A stretch of DNA of 64,000 bases from Arthrobacter sp. FB24 (GTDB lineage: Bacteria > Actinomycetota > Actinomycetes > Actinomycetales > Micrococcaceae). Location of the stretch: assembly GCF_000196235.1 (NCBI RefSeq), contig NC_008541.1, positions 992,001-1,056,000 of the forward strand, written 5' to 3'. A model generated the notes under the pieces. It did not search any database. It was given only the letters and a program-made list of their open reading frames with translations, and was not told where the DNA came from. Positions 50,322-59,228 of the stretch are shown piece by piece. The translations under genes were made by a program, and so were the position numbers. The first letter of the stretch is position 1; each line of letters opens with the position of its first letter.

Positions 50322-51980
50322 CTACCCCGCCACCGCCGCCTTCGCCTCCTGCTTGGCCTGCATCCATTCGCTCATCCACGGCGCCCGCACGCTCGACGTG
50401 ATGCGGCAGTCGGCCACGAAAGTTCCGTTGGCGCCTGCGTCGATCCAGTCCTGAAGCGCGGAAAGGTCCGCCAGTGAGCGGATGATCGCCGACTCAGCCC
50501 CCAAAGCACGGGCGACGCCGCTGAAGTCCACTTCGGGGATCAGCATGGGCTTTTCGGTCAGGCCCTGGGAACCGTACTGGTGGATCTCCGCTCCGTAGGC
50601 GGCGTCGTTGTAAATCACGACGACGGCGCTGCTCGCCGCGCCGATCAGCGACTCGAGGTCGGACAGGCCCATTAGGAAACCGCCGTCGCCGGAGGCCAGC
50701 ACCAGGGTGCGGCCGTCCTCCACTGCGCGGGCTGCCCCGACGGCGCTGGCAAGGCCCAGCCCGATGGTCTGGAAGGCGGTGCCCACCATCACCAGGTCCT
50801 GCGGCCGCGGGATGTTCCAGTACATGGGGGCCCAGCCGAGGAAGTGCCCGCCGTCCTGGACCACGGTGCGTCGCTCGGGCAGCACGGCGTCCAGCGCGAT
50901 GGCAAGGGAACGAGGGTCCAGCCGGCCATCCGCGGTCTCGTCGGAGCCGGGGTGGTGGGCCGGTCCTTCGGCCAGGCGTTTGCGGGCTTCCGCGCGCCAG
51001 GCTTCTGCTGAAGCCTCGCCGTCGAGCAGTTGGAGGATGCGTCCCGTAGCGGACTTCACGTCCGCGCTGACGAACGTGTCCACCCGGGGGTGCGTGGGCT
51101 GCAGGGCGGTGTCGATCTGGATGACGGTGCTGTCCGGGCCGAGCAGGTGCCCGAACCGCATGGTGAAGGGGCTCAGGCTTGCCCCGGCTACCAGGACCAC
51201 ATCGGCCTCACCCATGAGCCCGGCAGCGGTGTCGGTGCCGAAACCGCCGGCGACGCCCAAGTACCCCTCGCCTTTGAGGAGGTTGAGCGCCAGGGCGGTT
51301 CCGGCGGTCAGTGCGCCGAGGCGGTCGGCGAGTTCCCGGAGCTCCGGGCCGGCGCCGGCGAGGTGCGCACCGCGGCCGGCGAGGATCAGCGGCCGCTTCG
51401 CCCGGGCGAGCAGGCGGGCTACCTGCCCAAGGCCGCCGTCGACGTCGTCCATCACCGCTGCTGCCAGCGGCGCGGGAAGCTCCTCGTCCGCAGCTTCGAG
51501 GGCAGCGAGGTCGTAGGGGATGGCAATCACGACGGCGGTGCGTTTGGTGAGTGCGTATTCCACCGCCTGCTGGGTGATGGAGCCCGCGGCGTCGCGGGTG
51601 ACGGTGAAGGTCGCGGCGCCGAGTCCTGCGGCGATTGCCGCCTGGTCCACGTCCCAGGGCCGGGCGCCGCTGGTGGGGGCGTCGCCGGTAACCAGCACGA
51701 CGGGGATTTGCGCCTGGACGGCCTCCGCGAGGGCAGTGAGTGCGTTGGTGTAGCCGGGGCCGTAGGTGGTGGTGCCCGCTGCGAGGCGTCCTGACGTCCG
51801 GTAGTAGGCGTCGGCCGCAGCGATGGCGGCGCCTTCATGGCGGACGGCGGAGAAGCGGAGGCCCAGCTTTTCCGCCGCGTCCAGGAAGTAGACATTTCCG
51901 TTGCCCATCACGCCGAAGACATCGCTGAGATAGCTGCTGAGAACCTGTGCCACGCGGCCGGAGACGGTAGATGAAGTCAT
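50322..51980 (-). CDS. Thiamine pyrophosphate enzyme (acetolactate synthase-like)
   Basis: TPP-dependent decarboxylase/ligase-type protein of 552 residues with the three-domain AHAS fold. The catalytic Glu is in AVRHEGAAIAAADAY, the middle domain has RPLILAGRGAHLAGAGPEL, and the TPP site is VLASGDGGFLMGLSDLESLIGAASSAVVVIYNDAAYGAE. It lacks a small-subunit gene nearby, so valine/isoleucine synthesis is unlikely; 2-oxo acid decarboxylation is a better guess given the neighbouring Lrp regulator, aminotransferase and permease. Substrate not readable from sequence. Confidence 0.88.
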   Translation of the reverse strand: MTSSTVSGRVAQVLSSYLSDVFGVMGNGNVYFLDAAEKLGLRFSAVRHEGAAIAAADAYYRTSGRLAAGTTTYGPGYTNALTALAEAVQAQIPVVLVTGDAPTSGARPWDVDQAAIAAGLGAATFTVTRDAAGSITQQAVEYALTKRTAVVIAIPYDLAALEAADEELPAPLAAAVMDDVDGGLGQVARLLARAKRPLILAGRGAHLAGAGPELRELADRLGALTAGTALALNLLKGEGYLGVAGGFGTDTAAGLMGEADVVLVAGASLSPFTMRFGHLLGPDSTVIQIDTALQPTHPRVDTFVSADVKSATGRILQLLDGEASAEAWRAEARKRLAEGPAHHPGSDETADGRLDPRSLAIALDAVLPERRTVVQDGGHFLGWAPMYWNIPRPQDLVMVGTAFQTIGLGLASAVGAARAVEDGRTLVLASGDGGFLMGLSDLESLIGAASSAVVVIYNDAAYGAEIHQYGSQGLTEKPMLIPEVDFSGVARALGAESAIIRSLADLSALQDWIDAGANGTFVADCRITSSVRAPWMSEWMQAKQEAKAAVAG

Positions 51981-52099
51981 GCAGGAATCATGTGGGCTAA
52001 GTCACCGATCGGCAAGAGAGCGCGTTTCTGGTGGGATATTTGGCAACCAAAGCGGGTCTCGGGTGAAAATATGCCCACTTGTGGCGTGCGTCACCCGGC

Positions 52100-52603
52100 T
52101 TAGGTGGAAGGGCGGGATTCCTGCTCCGACAGCCTGCTGATGAGGCCGTCGTAGCGGGGCGGCATGAGTTCAAGGATGGAGATGGCCGTGCTGGTCCGCT
52201 GGATCCCGTCGATCTCCAGGATCTGGTTGGTGATGCGGTAGAGGTCCGCCGTGCCGCGTGCCACCACCTTGGCCATGAGGTCCGCGTCGCCGGTGGTGGC
52301 GTGCACCTCGATGACCTCCGGGATCGCGGCCAGCCCGTCTTCCACCGAACCTGTCCGGGTCTGGCTGATGGACAGTGAGAGGAAGGCCATCAGGTCATAG
52401 CCAAGCGCGGCGGGATCCAGCCTCCGGCTGAAGGAGCGGAGGGCGCCGCTGCGCTCGAGCCGTGCCAGCCGGGCATGGATGGTGTTGCGTGCGACGCCGA
52501 GCGTCCGGGAGAGCGCCAGGGCGCTGGCTTCGGGATCCTTGTCCAGGGCCAGGATGATCCTGCCGTCGAGGGAATCGAGGGTGCGAGAGTTCGCGATGGT
52601 CAT
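52100..52603 (-). CDS. Lrp/AsnC-family regulator
   Basis: Regulator of 167 residues: winged helix LDSLDGRIILALDKDPEASALALSRTLGVARNTIHARLARLERSGALRSFSRRLDP and a C-terminal RAM ligand domain (EVIEVHATTGDADLMAKVVARGTADLYRITNQILEIDGI). It senses amino acids in this family. It is divergent from the aminotransferase gene across 92 bases and upstream of the TPP enzyme gene on the same strand, so both sides are likely targets. ATG 52603 is preferred over one five codons earlier. Confidence 0.93.
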   Translation of the reverse strand: MTIANSRTLDSLDGRIILALDKDPEASALALSRTLGVARNTIHARLARLERSGALRSFSRRLDPAALGYDLMAFLSLSISQTRTGSVEDGLAAIPEVIEVHATTGDADLMAKVVARGTADLYRITNQILEIDGIQRTSTAISILELMPPRYDGLISRLSEQESRPST

Positions 52604-52695
52604 ATTTTCACCACACACAGTAGAAGTTGAGCAGAAGTCCCAATGGGATGAGCGTATCTTGCATTGTGGGCAGGGTCACAACATGATCGTTCCTC

Positions 52696-53805
52696 ATGAC
52701 CCCTGAACAACTCCTGGCCGAACCCGAAACCGCGCTTCCCGCCCTGCGCGGCGCGGTGGCCGGACTTCCGCCGTACGTCCCGGGCCGGCGCAGTGCCGGC
52801 GCGGACGTTGCAGCCCTCGCCAGCAACGAAAGCCACTACGAGCCCCTGCCTGCTGCCGCCGCTGCGGTGGCCGCAGCGGCCGGTACCATGAACCGCTACC
52901 CGGACAGTGCCGCCGTCGAACTCCGTGAACGGCTCGCCGGGCACCTGGGCGTCACGGCCGGAGAGGTTGCCGTGGGACCCGGCAGCGTGGGCGTCCTCCA
53001 GCAGATCATCACCGGACTGTGCGACGCCGGGGATGAAGTGATCTTCGCGTGGCGCTCGTTTGAGGCCTACCCCATCCTGGTTGAGCTGGCAGGCGCCCGG
53101 CCGGTCCGCATCCCGCTGGACGGCGCTGAGGGCCACGACCTCGATGCCATGGCCGCGGCGGTCACTGCCCGTACGAAGGTGATCCTGCTCTGTACCCCCA
53201 ACAATCCCACCGGCGTCCCGATCAGCCATGACCGGATCGAGGCCTTCCTTCGATCCGTCCGCTCGGACATCCTCGTGGTGATCGACGAGGCCTATGTGGA
53301 ATACGCCGAAGCGGGCAGCGGCCCCGATTCCCTGGCGCTGTACCGCAGGTACCCCAACGTCTGCATCCTGCGCACCTTCTCGAAGGCGTACGGGCTCGCC
53401 GGCCTGCGCGTGGGATACGCCGTGGCCGCGCCGGATATCGCCGAGGGACTGCGTCGGACCGCCCTTCCCTTCTCCGTGAGCGCGCTGGCCCAGAAGGCGG
53501 CCATCGCGTCGCTGGACGCGGGGGAGGAGATGGAAGCGCGGGTGGCCACGGTCAGGCAGGAGCGCGCCCGGATGGCCGCGCAGCTGGAAACCCAGGGCTG
53601 GAAACTGCAGGCGAGCCAGGGCAACTTCCTGTGGATCCGGGCGGACGAGGGCCTCCGGGCGAGGCTGGTGGACGCGTTTGACGCCGCCGGCGTCATGGTC
53701 CGGGCGTACCAGGGCGACGGCGTGCGGATCACCGTTGCCGATCCTGCGTCCAACGACCGCGTGCTCCGACTTTTGGCAGTGCACGCGGCCTCGACGATCG
53801 ACTGA
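52696..53805 (+). CDS. Histidinol-phosphate aminotransferase-like PLP enzyme
   Basis: Class I/II aminotransferase of 369 residues of the HisC group. SNESHYEP near the N-terminus, CTPNNPTG (166-173), IDEAYVEY with Asp197, RTFSKAYGLAGLRVGYA with the PLP lysine Lys230, and a C-terminal arginine in GVRITVADPASNDR are visible. Being outside a his operon and next to an amino-acid permease and Lrp, it may act on another amino acid (HisC2-type aromatic or basic). No ribosome site is evident, so the message may be leaderless. The permease gene follows after 43 bases. Confidence 0.88.
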   Translation: MTPEQLLAEPETALPALRGAVAGLPPYVPGRRSAGADVAALASNESHYEPLPAAAAAVAAAAGTMNRYPDSAAVELRERLAGHLGVTAGEVAVGPGSVGVLQQIITGLCDAGDEVIFAWRSFEAYPILVELAGARPVRIPLDGAEGHDLDAMAAAVTARTKVILLCTPNNPTGVPISHDRIEAFLRSVRSDILVVIDEAYVEYAEAGSGPDSLALYRRYPNVCILRTFSKAYGLAGLRVGYAVAAPDIAEGLRRTALPFSVSALAQKAAIASLDAGEEMEARVATVRQERARMAAQLETQGWKLQASQGNFLWIRADEGLRARLVDAFDAAGVMVRAYQGDGVRITVADPASNDRVLRLLAVHAASTID

Positions 53806-53848
53806 CCTGAAAATTCAATCCGTTCCACCTACAACCAGAGGACTCCCC

Positions 53849-55261
53849 ATGGAACAACAGACAAAGACGTCTGGCCGCGCACTGGGCGCGGCACTCAAAC
53901 CCCGCCAGCTCACCATGATGGGGCTCGGAAGCGCCATCGGCGCGGGCCTCTTCATCGGCTCCGGCGCCGGCATCCAGGCTGCCGGGCCGGCCGTGCTGAT
54001 CTCCTACCTCGTGGCCGGCACCCTCATCATCCTGGTGATGTGGGCCCTCGGCGAAATGGCCGCCGCCAACCCGGACAGCGGCGCCTTCTCCGTCTACACG
54101 GCAAAGGCCTACGGGCCGGTGGCCGGCGCCACCGTGGGATGGCTGTGGTGGATCCAGCTCGTGGTGGTCATCGCAGCTGAGGCGCTGGGGGCGGCGGGCC
54201 TGCTGGCCACCATCTTCCCGGCCCTGCCGGTGTGGCTGATGGCCTTCGTGTTCATCGTGGTGCTCACCGCCGTAAACCTCACCAGCGTGAAGAACTTCGG
54301 CGAGTTCGAGTTCTGGTTCGCCCTGCTCAAGGTGGCGGCCATCGTCGGGTTCCTGCTGGTGGGCGCTGCCCTGCTCTTCGGCTGGCTGCCGGGCGTGCAG
54401 TCGCCGGGCCTGTCCAACTTCACCGGAGCCGGCTTCGCACCCAGCGGTTTTGCCGGGATTGCCACAGCCCTGTTCGTGGTGGCTTTCGCGTTCGGCGGCA
54501 CCGAGATCGTCTCCGTGGCGGCAGCTGAGACCGCCGAGCCTGCCCGCAGCGTGAAGAAGGCAGTCCGCACTGTGCTGTGGCGCATCCTGGTCTTCTACAT
54601 CGGTGCAATCTTCGTGATCGCGGCGGTTGTTCCCGTGGGTTCGGCGGGGCTGAAGAGCCCGTTCGCCGCGGTGCTGGACGCGGCCGGCATGCCCGGCGCG
54701 GCCACCGCCATCACCCTGGTGGCCGTCGCGGCACTGCTCTCCGCCCTCAACGCCAACCTCTACGGTGCGTCACGGATGGCGTACTCCCTCGCGGAGCGGG
54801 GTGGAGCACCACGCGTGCTTGCCTCGGTGTCCAAGGCGCGTGTCCCGGTTGTTGCCGTCCTGGCCAGCGTCGCGTTCGGCGTTGTCACGGTTGTGCTGGA
54901 GCTGGCTTTCCCCGAGATGGTTCTGCCCGTGCTGCTTAACATCGTGGGTTCCACGTGCCTGCTGGTGTGGACGTCCGCGCTCCTCGCGCAGCTCGCGCTG
55001 CGCCTCCGTGCCGACCGCGAGGGGACGGAGCTTCCCCTGCGGATGCCCGGCTTCCCGTGGCTGACGGGCTTTGGCCTGCTCATCCTCGCGGCGATCTTCA
55101 CAGTGGGCTTCATCGGCGAGGACTCACGTCCCCAGCTCCTGAGCACGTTCGCACTCGTGGCGCTGATGGCGGTGGCGAACTGGCTGCACCAGCGGAACGG
55201 GAAGGCTGCGCCGGTTGTCGAGTCTTCGGAGAGTGCCAAGGAGCCGGTGCTCGTCGACTAG
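53849..55261 (+). CDS. Amino-acid permease (APC family)
   Basis: APC-superfamily amino-acid transporter of 470 residues, 12 helices, GABA/aromatic-permease-like. Helix 1 has GLGSAIGAGLFIGSGAGIQAAGPAVLISY with the unwound GxG substrate site; WALGEMAAANPDSGAFSVYTAKAYGPVAG and FAFGGTEIVSVAAAETAEPARSVKKAVRTV are the other family marks. AGAGGA lies 7 bases before the ATG. With the aminotransferase gene it forms an uptake-and-transamination unit controlled probably by the divergent Lrp. Confidence 0.92.
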   Translation: MEQQTKTSGRALGAALKPRQLTMMGLGSAIGAGLFIGSGAGIQAAGPAVLISYLVAGTLIILVMWALGEMAAANPDSGAFSVYTAKAYGPVAGATVGWLWWIQLVVVIAAEALGAAGLLATIFPALPVWLMAFVFIVVLTAVNLTSVKNFGEFEFWFALLKVAAIVGFLLVGAALLFGWLPGVQSPGLSNFTGAGFAPSGFAGIATALFVVAFAFGGTEIVSVAAAETAEPARSVKKAVRTVLWRILVFYIGAIFVIAAVVPVGSAGLKSPFAAVLDAAGMPGAATAITLVAVAALLSALNANLYGASRMAYSLAERGGAPRVLASVSKARVPVVAVLASVAFGVVTVVLELAFPEMVLPVLLNIVGSTCLLVWTSALLAQLALRLRADREGTELPLRMPGFPWLTGFGLLILAAIFTVGFIGEDSRPQLLSTFALVALMAVANWLHQRNGKAAPVVESSESAKEPVLVD

Positions 55262-55305
55262 AGATGCAGCAAGCCTTCGCAACTTCTTTGTGCAAAGCAC
55301 CTGAC

Positions 55306-55342
55306 AAGCGGCCGGCATCGTGCATCACAACGCCGGCCGCTT
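55306..55342 (+). terminator. Terminator after the permease gene
   Basis: AAGCGGCCGGC, 15-base loop, GCCGGCCGCTT followed by TG. It ends the aminotransferase-permease transcript and lies at the left edge of the AT-richer region. Confidence 0.75.
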
Positions 55343-55472
55343 TGCAGAGGGAGAGGACCGATTCTAAGACGGACGCTGACCGGAAGGCGCTCATCATCCT
55401 GCAGGGTTTGTCAGGGGTGTCTCTTACGCTTCAGTCCAATAAGAGGGCTATGCGGAGTCAAGGGGTAAGCCG

Positions 55473-56033
55473 TTGGAACTGTATTATTTCCCCATGACTG
55501 GGGGCGCGCCGACGGTGCTTAGAGGATCGCCGGAACGTGGCTTCAACTTGATGGAGCAGTTCCAAGTGGGTTATATCAACGCCATTGCTGCTGCCGCCGG
55601 GTGTAATATTGCGGGCACGCCCTCCATTGATGAAGGTATTGATCTTCTCCTTTCCCACAGGTCTGACCAGCACGTCCAGACAGGCGCAGCGTACTTGGAG
55701 CTGCAACTCAAGAGCACCACACAGTTCGCTGACCTGGACACCGACTATGTCTCGTCAAACATGAGGGCTGATCGCTACAGGGAATTCATCAGCACTAATC
55801 CGAGTATGGACCGGATCGTCGTAATTATGTCGCTGCCATCCGATCCATCTGAGTGGCTGGAAGCTACTCACGACCAGTTGGCATTGAGGCACTGTTGCTA
55901 CTGGGTCAACTTGCGAGGCGCGAATTCCTCAACTGCTGAGAGGCCGACGTTCAGAGCTCAGAAGACCAGCATCTTTGATGATGTTGCGCTGTGTGGCATT
56001 ATGCAGCGCATAGGACAAGGCGGGCATCCATGA
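55473..56033 (+). CDS. DUF4365 PD-(D/E)xK nuclease-like protein
   Basis: Protein of 186 residues. From about residue 27 it fits DUF4365: MEQFQVGYINAIAAAAGCN, then Asp57 in SIDEGIDLLL and YLELQLKST with Glu76, Gln78 and Lys80. D-x18-E-x-Q-x-K is the PD-(D/E)xK nuclease active-site pattern. The family is met in restriction and other defence settings. The start is TTG with AAGGGG 8 bases upstream; ATG 55494 or 55551 are alternatives. Its stop overlaps the next ATG (ATGA), so both proteins probably act together. Base composition is AT-richer than the genome average. Confidence 0.75.
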   Translation: MELYYFPMTGGAPTVLRGSPERGFNLMEQFQVGYINAIAAAAGCNIAGTPSIDEGIDLLLSHRSDQHVQTGAAYLELQLKSTTQFADLDTDYVSSNMRADRYREFISTNPSMDRIVVIMSLPSDPSEWLEATHDQLALRHCCYWVNLRGANSSTAERPTFRAQKTSIFDDVALCGIMQRIGQGGHP

Positions 56034-57199
56034 ATGCGTTTGTACCTTCCGAGAAGGTAAATAGCCTGTTGTCGATGCTGGAGCACTTCCGTTGGTTCCG
56101 CGCTGAAGGCGCCCCCGGGCGGTTTGACGTGTGGCGTGAGGCTGAGGGGCCGGGCGAGATCGTAGTTCCTTTGGACGAGGAGCGGCCAGACTTCGCTCGT
56201 CTGCTTGCGCGGGCAGAACAAGAAATAGTCCTCCGGTTCGGTAGCGAAGCCAGGCATGCCCAAGAGCTATGGCGCCTTAAAGAAGCTGTCGAGCTTGATG
56301 AGTCGCACTGGCAAAAAGAAACAACTTTAGACGCCGGATTGATTCGTTGGAACGACGGCGAGCTTCTCTATGCCTCCGCTCGTTCGATGCTAACTGCCTC
56401 TGCGAAGTCAACGCGGGAGGCGCGTATGTACCACGGAAATGCGAGCGCCTTCATCGCCAAGCAATTTATCGATGAATGTTATATGGGCCAGACCGCCATC
56501 GGTAGTTACATCATCACAGCGCACACTCAAGCTAAGAAGAGGTTCTATCTCACGAAACGCTCAGAGGAGGTCGCTGCTCAGCGGCCGCCGCTTGCTGAAG
56601 CCGTAAGTGGGCGCGAAATTCTGAACACATTTGAGCGGTCCTTGGACGTGGCCCGCCGGTGCCTGGACGAGTACAGGTCCAGGCCAGTCACAGACATGTT
56701 CGTTGAGGCTGTAGACGAAGGCTTGTCCTACGAATTTGTTAAGGCGCTTGGCGATGTCACTCGGGACAGTGCTTCAGGAATTCAGGTGCTCCGTTATAGC
56801 AGCGGAGGAACCCGGCCGTTAAAACGGGAGTTTGAATTCGTTCCCGCAGAGGCACGTGTCCTGGACAGGGTGGCAACACGGTTCGCACAAGCTCCCCAGT
56901 CGGAACAAGTTACGCTCACCGGGGAGGTCGTTCTGCTCAGCCACGCCTCAGCTACCGATGTACGCGTGATCCGTCTTGTCGTAGAGAGCGGCTCCGCAGC
57001 GAAGAAAGCGCGTGTCCGTCTGACTGCTGATCAGTATCGAGTAGCGCTGCAAGCCCATGCCAGTGATTCGATGCTTCAGGTTTCTGGTCGCCTGGAACGA
57101 GAAGGCAACTTTTACTGGCTGTATGACGCCGCTGACGTCTCCGTTGTGCCCAACGACAACGCCGAAAGGGTCGACTACGAGCATGGAACGCTCTTTTGA
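56030..57199 (+). CDS. Partner of the DUF4365 protein, unrecognised
   Basis: Protein of 389 residues translationally coupled to the DUF4365 gene. I recognise no domain. The N-terminal third is mixed alpha/beta (VPLDEERPDFARLLARAEQEIVLRFGSE), the middle helical (AFIAKQFIDECYMGQTAIGSYIITAHTQAKKRFYLTKRSEE), and the last 130 residues beta-rich (QVTLTGEVVLLSHASATDVRVIRLVVESGSAAKKARVRLTADQYRVALQAHASDSMLQVSGRLEREGNFYWL), reminiscent of an OB-like or ligand-binding fold. No signal peptide or membrane helix. By its fixed pairing with a nuclease-like protein it could be a sensor or specificity subunit; this is inference. Confidence 0.7.
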   Translation: MNAFVPSEKVNSLLSMLEHFRWFRAEGAPGRFDVWREAEGPGEIVVPLDEERPDFARLLARAEQEIVLRFGSEARHAQELWRLKEAVELDESHWQKETTLDAGLIRWNDGELLYASARSMLTASAKSTREARMYHGNASAFIAKQFIDECYMGQTAIGSYIITAHTQAKKRFYLTKRSEEVAAQRPPLAEAVSGREILNTFERSLDVARRCLDEYRSRPVTDMFVEAVDEGLSYEFVKALGDVTRDSASGIQVLRYSSGGTRPLKREFEFVPAEARVLDRVATRFAQAPQSEQVTLTGEVVLLSHASATDVRVIRLVVESGSAAKKARVRLTADQYRVALQAHASDSMLQVSGRLEREGNFYWLYDAADVSVVPNDNAERVDYEHGTLF

Positions 57200-57348
57200 G
57201 CTAATTGGATGCAGCCACAGGCAACGCACCCGACTTCTCGGCATATTTACTCGTAACAGAAGCTTCTAAGCGGCTAAATTCTAACTATCCATCCATCACT
57301 GCTGAATTCATATAGATACCCTGCCGCCTCCAGTAAGGACCTCCGAAA

Positions 57349-58086
57349 ATGCCGACCCAAACCTGCCCACACTGCCAGGACAACAATCTGGCGTGGTTTC
57401 GTACACTCCCCGAATGGATAGCCTCTGTTGACGCTCATGGCGCCGCCTACGACAGCCAGCTCGCGCACGAGATGATGACCGCCGCACCGAGTCTGTATTG
57501 GTTGTGCCCCAATTGCAGACAGGGCGGGATGGCGGTCGCCGAGGGCTCGCCTTTGGGGCAGCCAGCTTCCAAGGCGGACGGCCCCGCAGTCATGGTCACC
57601 GCTACTGTGACTGTGAGCGGGGCCAAGCACCTCGTGGCGGCACACACCGCCGCCCATGCCCGCGCCAACTGTGACGACTACCGGAGGGCATTCGCCATGA
57701 TCTCACCTGACGTGGCTGAAATGCGCGAAGGCGCTGGACAAGACATAAGCGGTGGGGATGACGACGTTTTCCAGGCCATCGCTCGGCAGGCGACTGATAG
57801 CTGGCGCGAAACGGTTCGCGGAACACTGTCCAATGTGACAATTGCGGACCTCCCCGACGCGCTCCGTGTGGGAATCTGTTTCACACACGCATACTCTGAT
57901 GTCCTCTGGGATGAACTCGGGGAGTCGGCCGACGACGACTGCGGTCAAGACGATCAGGAACGCCTGAATCTGCTGGTTAGCATGTGGGCGGAACTCAATG
58001 TAAGGGGAAACAAGCCGGTGTCTCGGAAGGCCAAGCAGAAGGCTGAAGCGAAGCTACGTACTGCGCAGAACCGGAAGGCTAGATAA
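57349..58086 (+). CDS. Zinc-ribbon protein of unknown function
   Basis: Unrecognised protein of 245 residues. Two CxxC pairs, Cys6/Cys9 (TCPHCQ) and Cys53/Cys56 (LCPNCRQG), form a probable zinc ribbon although separated by 43 residues. The C-terminus is Lys/Arg-rich (VSRKAKQKAEAKLRTAQNRKAR) and may bind nucleic acid. It lies 149 bases after the DUF4365 pair in the same direction, in the same AT-richer DNA. Confidence 0.65.
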   Translation: MPTQTCPHCQDNNLAWFRTLPEWIASVDAHGAAYDSQLAHEMMTAAPSLYWLCPNCRQGGMAVAEGSPLGQPASKADGPAVMVTATVTVSGAKHLVAAHTAAHARANCDDYRRAFAMISPDVAEMREGAGQDISGGDDDVFQAIARQATDSWRETVRGTLSNVTIADLPDALRVGICFTHAYSDVLWDELGESADDDCGQDDQERLNLLVSMWAELNVRGNKPVSRKAKQKAEAKLRTAQNRKAR

Positions 58087-58134
58087 TCCAGGCATCTCTG
58101 GGACTGTAGAGTCGTCAGATACACAGGGCAAGCG

Positions 58135-58311
58135 TTGTCTGGCGCAGAAGTACCTATTTTGGTGCCGACAGGGCGTGCAGCCGCCGTGTTGTTCGGGACC
58201 AAGCTGGGGTTGGACAGCGGACGTGACGCGGCCATCGAGTCTCTCTTGTTTAGCCGGTTAGACTCTGCTGGACCGCTATTTGTCATGGGCAAGGTCGCCA
58301 AGCCAGCTTAA
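58135..58311 (+). CDS. Short open frame, doubtful
   Basis: A frame of 58 residues from TTG, SGAEVPILVPTGRAAAVLFG to SAGPLFVMGKVAKPA, in the gap between the zinc-ribbon and OGG-like genes. Composition looks protein-like but there is no clear ribosome site; it may be a remnant of a longer gene. Converges on the OGG-like gene. Confidence 0.25.
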   Translation: MSGAEVPILVPTGRAAAVLFGTKLGLDSGRDAAIESLLFSRLDSAGPLFVMGKVAKPA

Positions 58312-58344
58312 TAGGGCATCTGAGCACAGTCCTTCAGAGGTCCC

Positions 58345-59055
58345 TTAGGAAGCGCCCGCGACGTCGAAGGCCCAGCGCTCCACTAAATCGCCGGTGCAGT
58401 CTGCGAGCTCGGGGCACCCCGAAACTCGCGCCGCTGACGCAATCACTTCCAAAGCGGAACAAGCTCGCCGGTAGGTGTTTGGGCCATAGTTATGAATTGC
58501 CCGTAGCCCTGCCCCGGCGGGCGTTCGGGATAGAGTTTGGAGCACACGATGATCCACGATGTAGGCATCATGGGACTTGCTTCCTGCCCCGGCAAAGTAC
58601 ATCAGTTTCGTGAAGAAGGCCGGCCCAAGATATGCGAAGGCGTTGCGGCCATTTGTCCGGAACGCTGCGAACGATGCCTCAGCGTCTGTGCTAGCCAATT
58701 CCAGAGCTTGCCGCAAAGCTACACGGCCCTCGACATCCACGATCGACTGAATTCTGGCGCGATTATTCCGGCGTGAACTGCCCGATCCCCAGAGAACAAC
58801 GCTCAAAGTAAAGTCCACCGGATCGATATCGCCAGTATGTATTTCAGACGCCATACCGAATAGGCGCCGCCTGTCGATTCGGACGGATTCTGTCGGTTCG
58901 GCCAGCGGTCCGGAGGGGGTCCAAGCAGCCTTCCTGAGTTCGATTTTCCACCAGGCGGTTCCCAAATCAAATCCATGATTCAGGATGTGCTCGGACCGAT
59001 CATAGCTGCGAAGCTCGTTCAAAATCTGGTCCATTGGCAATGATTTGGTGGACAT
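58345..59055 (-). CDS. OGG-fold DNA glycosylase-like protein
   Basis: Protein of 236 residues resembling the actinobacterial OGG-fold proteins, distant relatives of 8-oxoguanine DNA glycosylase. FLGPAFFTKLMYFAG followed by AYIVDHRVLQTLSR places Lys150 and Asp168 where OGG1 has its catalytic Lys and Asp after the helix-hairpin. The N-terminal part (residues 1-110) is not recognisable as the TBP-like OGG1 domain. A base-excision role is inferred from this. It is divergent from the PLD-helicase gene, with 173 bases between. Confidence 0.7.
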   Translation of the reverse strand: MSTKSLPMDQILNELRSYDRSEHILNHGFDLGTAWWKIELRKAAWTPSGPLAEPTESVRIDRRRLFGMASEIHTGDIDPVDFTLSVVLWGSGSSRRNNRARIQSIVDVEGRVALRQALELASTDAEASFAAFRTNGRNAFAYLGPAFFTKLMYFAGAGSKSHDAYIVDHRVLQTLSRTPAGAGLRAIHNYGPNTYRRACSALEVIASAARVSGCPELADCTGDLVERWAFDVAGAS

Positions 59056-59228
59056 AGCTCAGGTCCTATCACTCGGTGAGGCGTGGCCGGATCCATTGGC
59101 TCGGCGAGCCGAATTGAGGAGGGGCGGAGGACGATGTTCGTCGTCCACAATTGGCATGCGCTTAGCTTAGCGGGACTTCAGGAAATGTCCGGTTGGTCTT
59201 TCCCTCACCCACCAAATACCCTGGCGCA

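Noticed and set aside
50162..50401. Plus-strand frame of 79 codons after the Usp gene
   Set aside because: It runs through the terminator hairpin and into antisense of the TPP enzyme gene, with Pro/Arg-rich composition.
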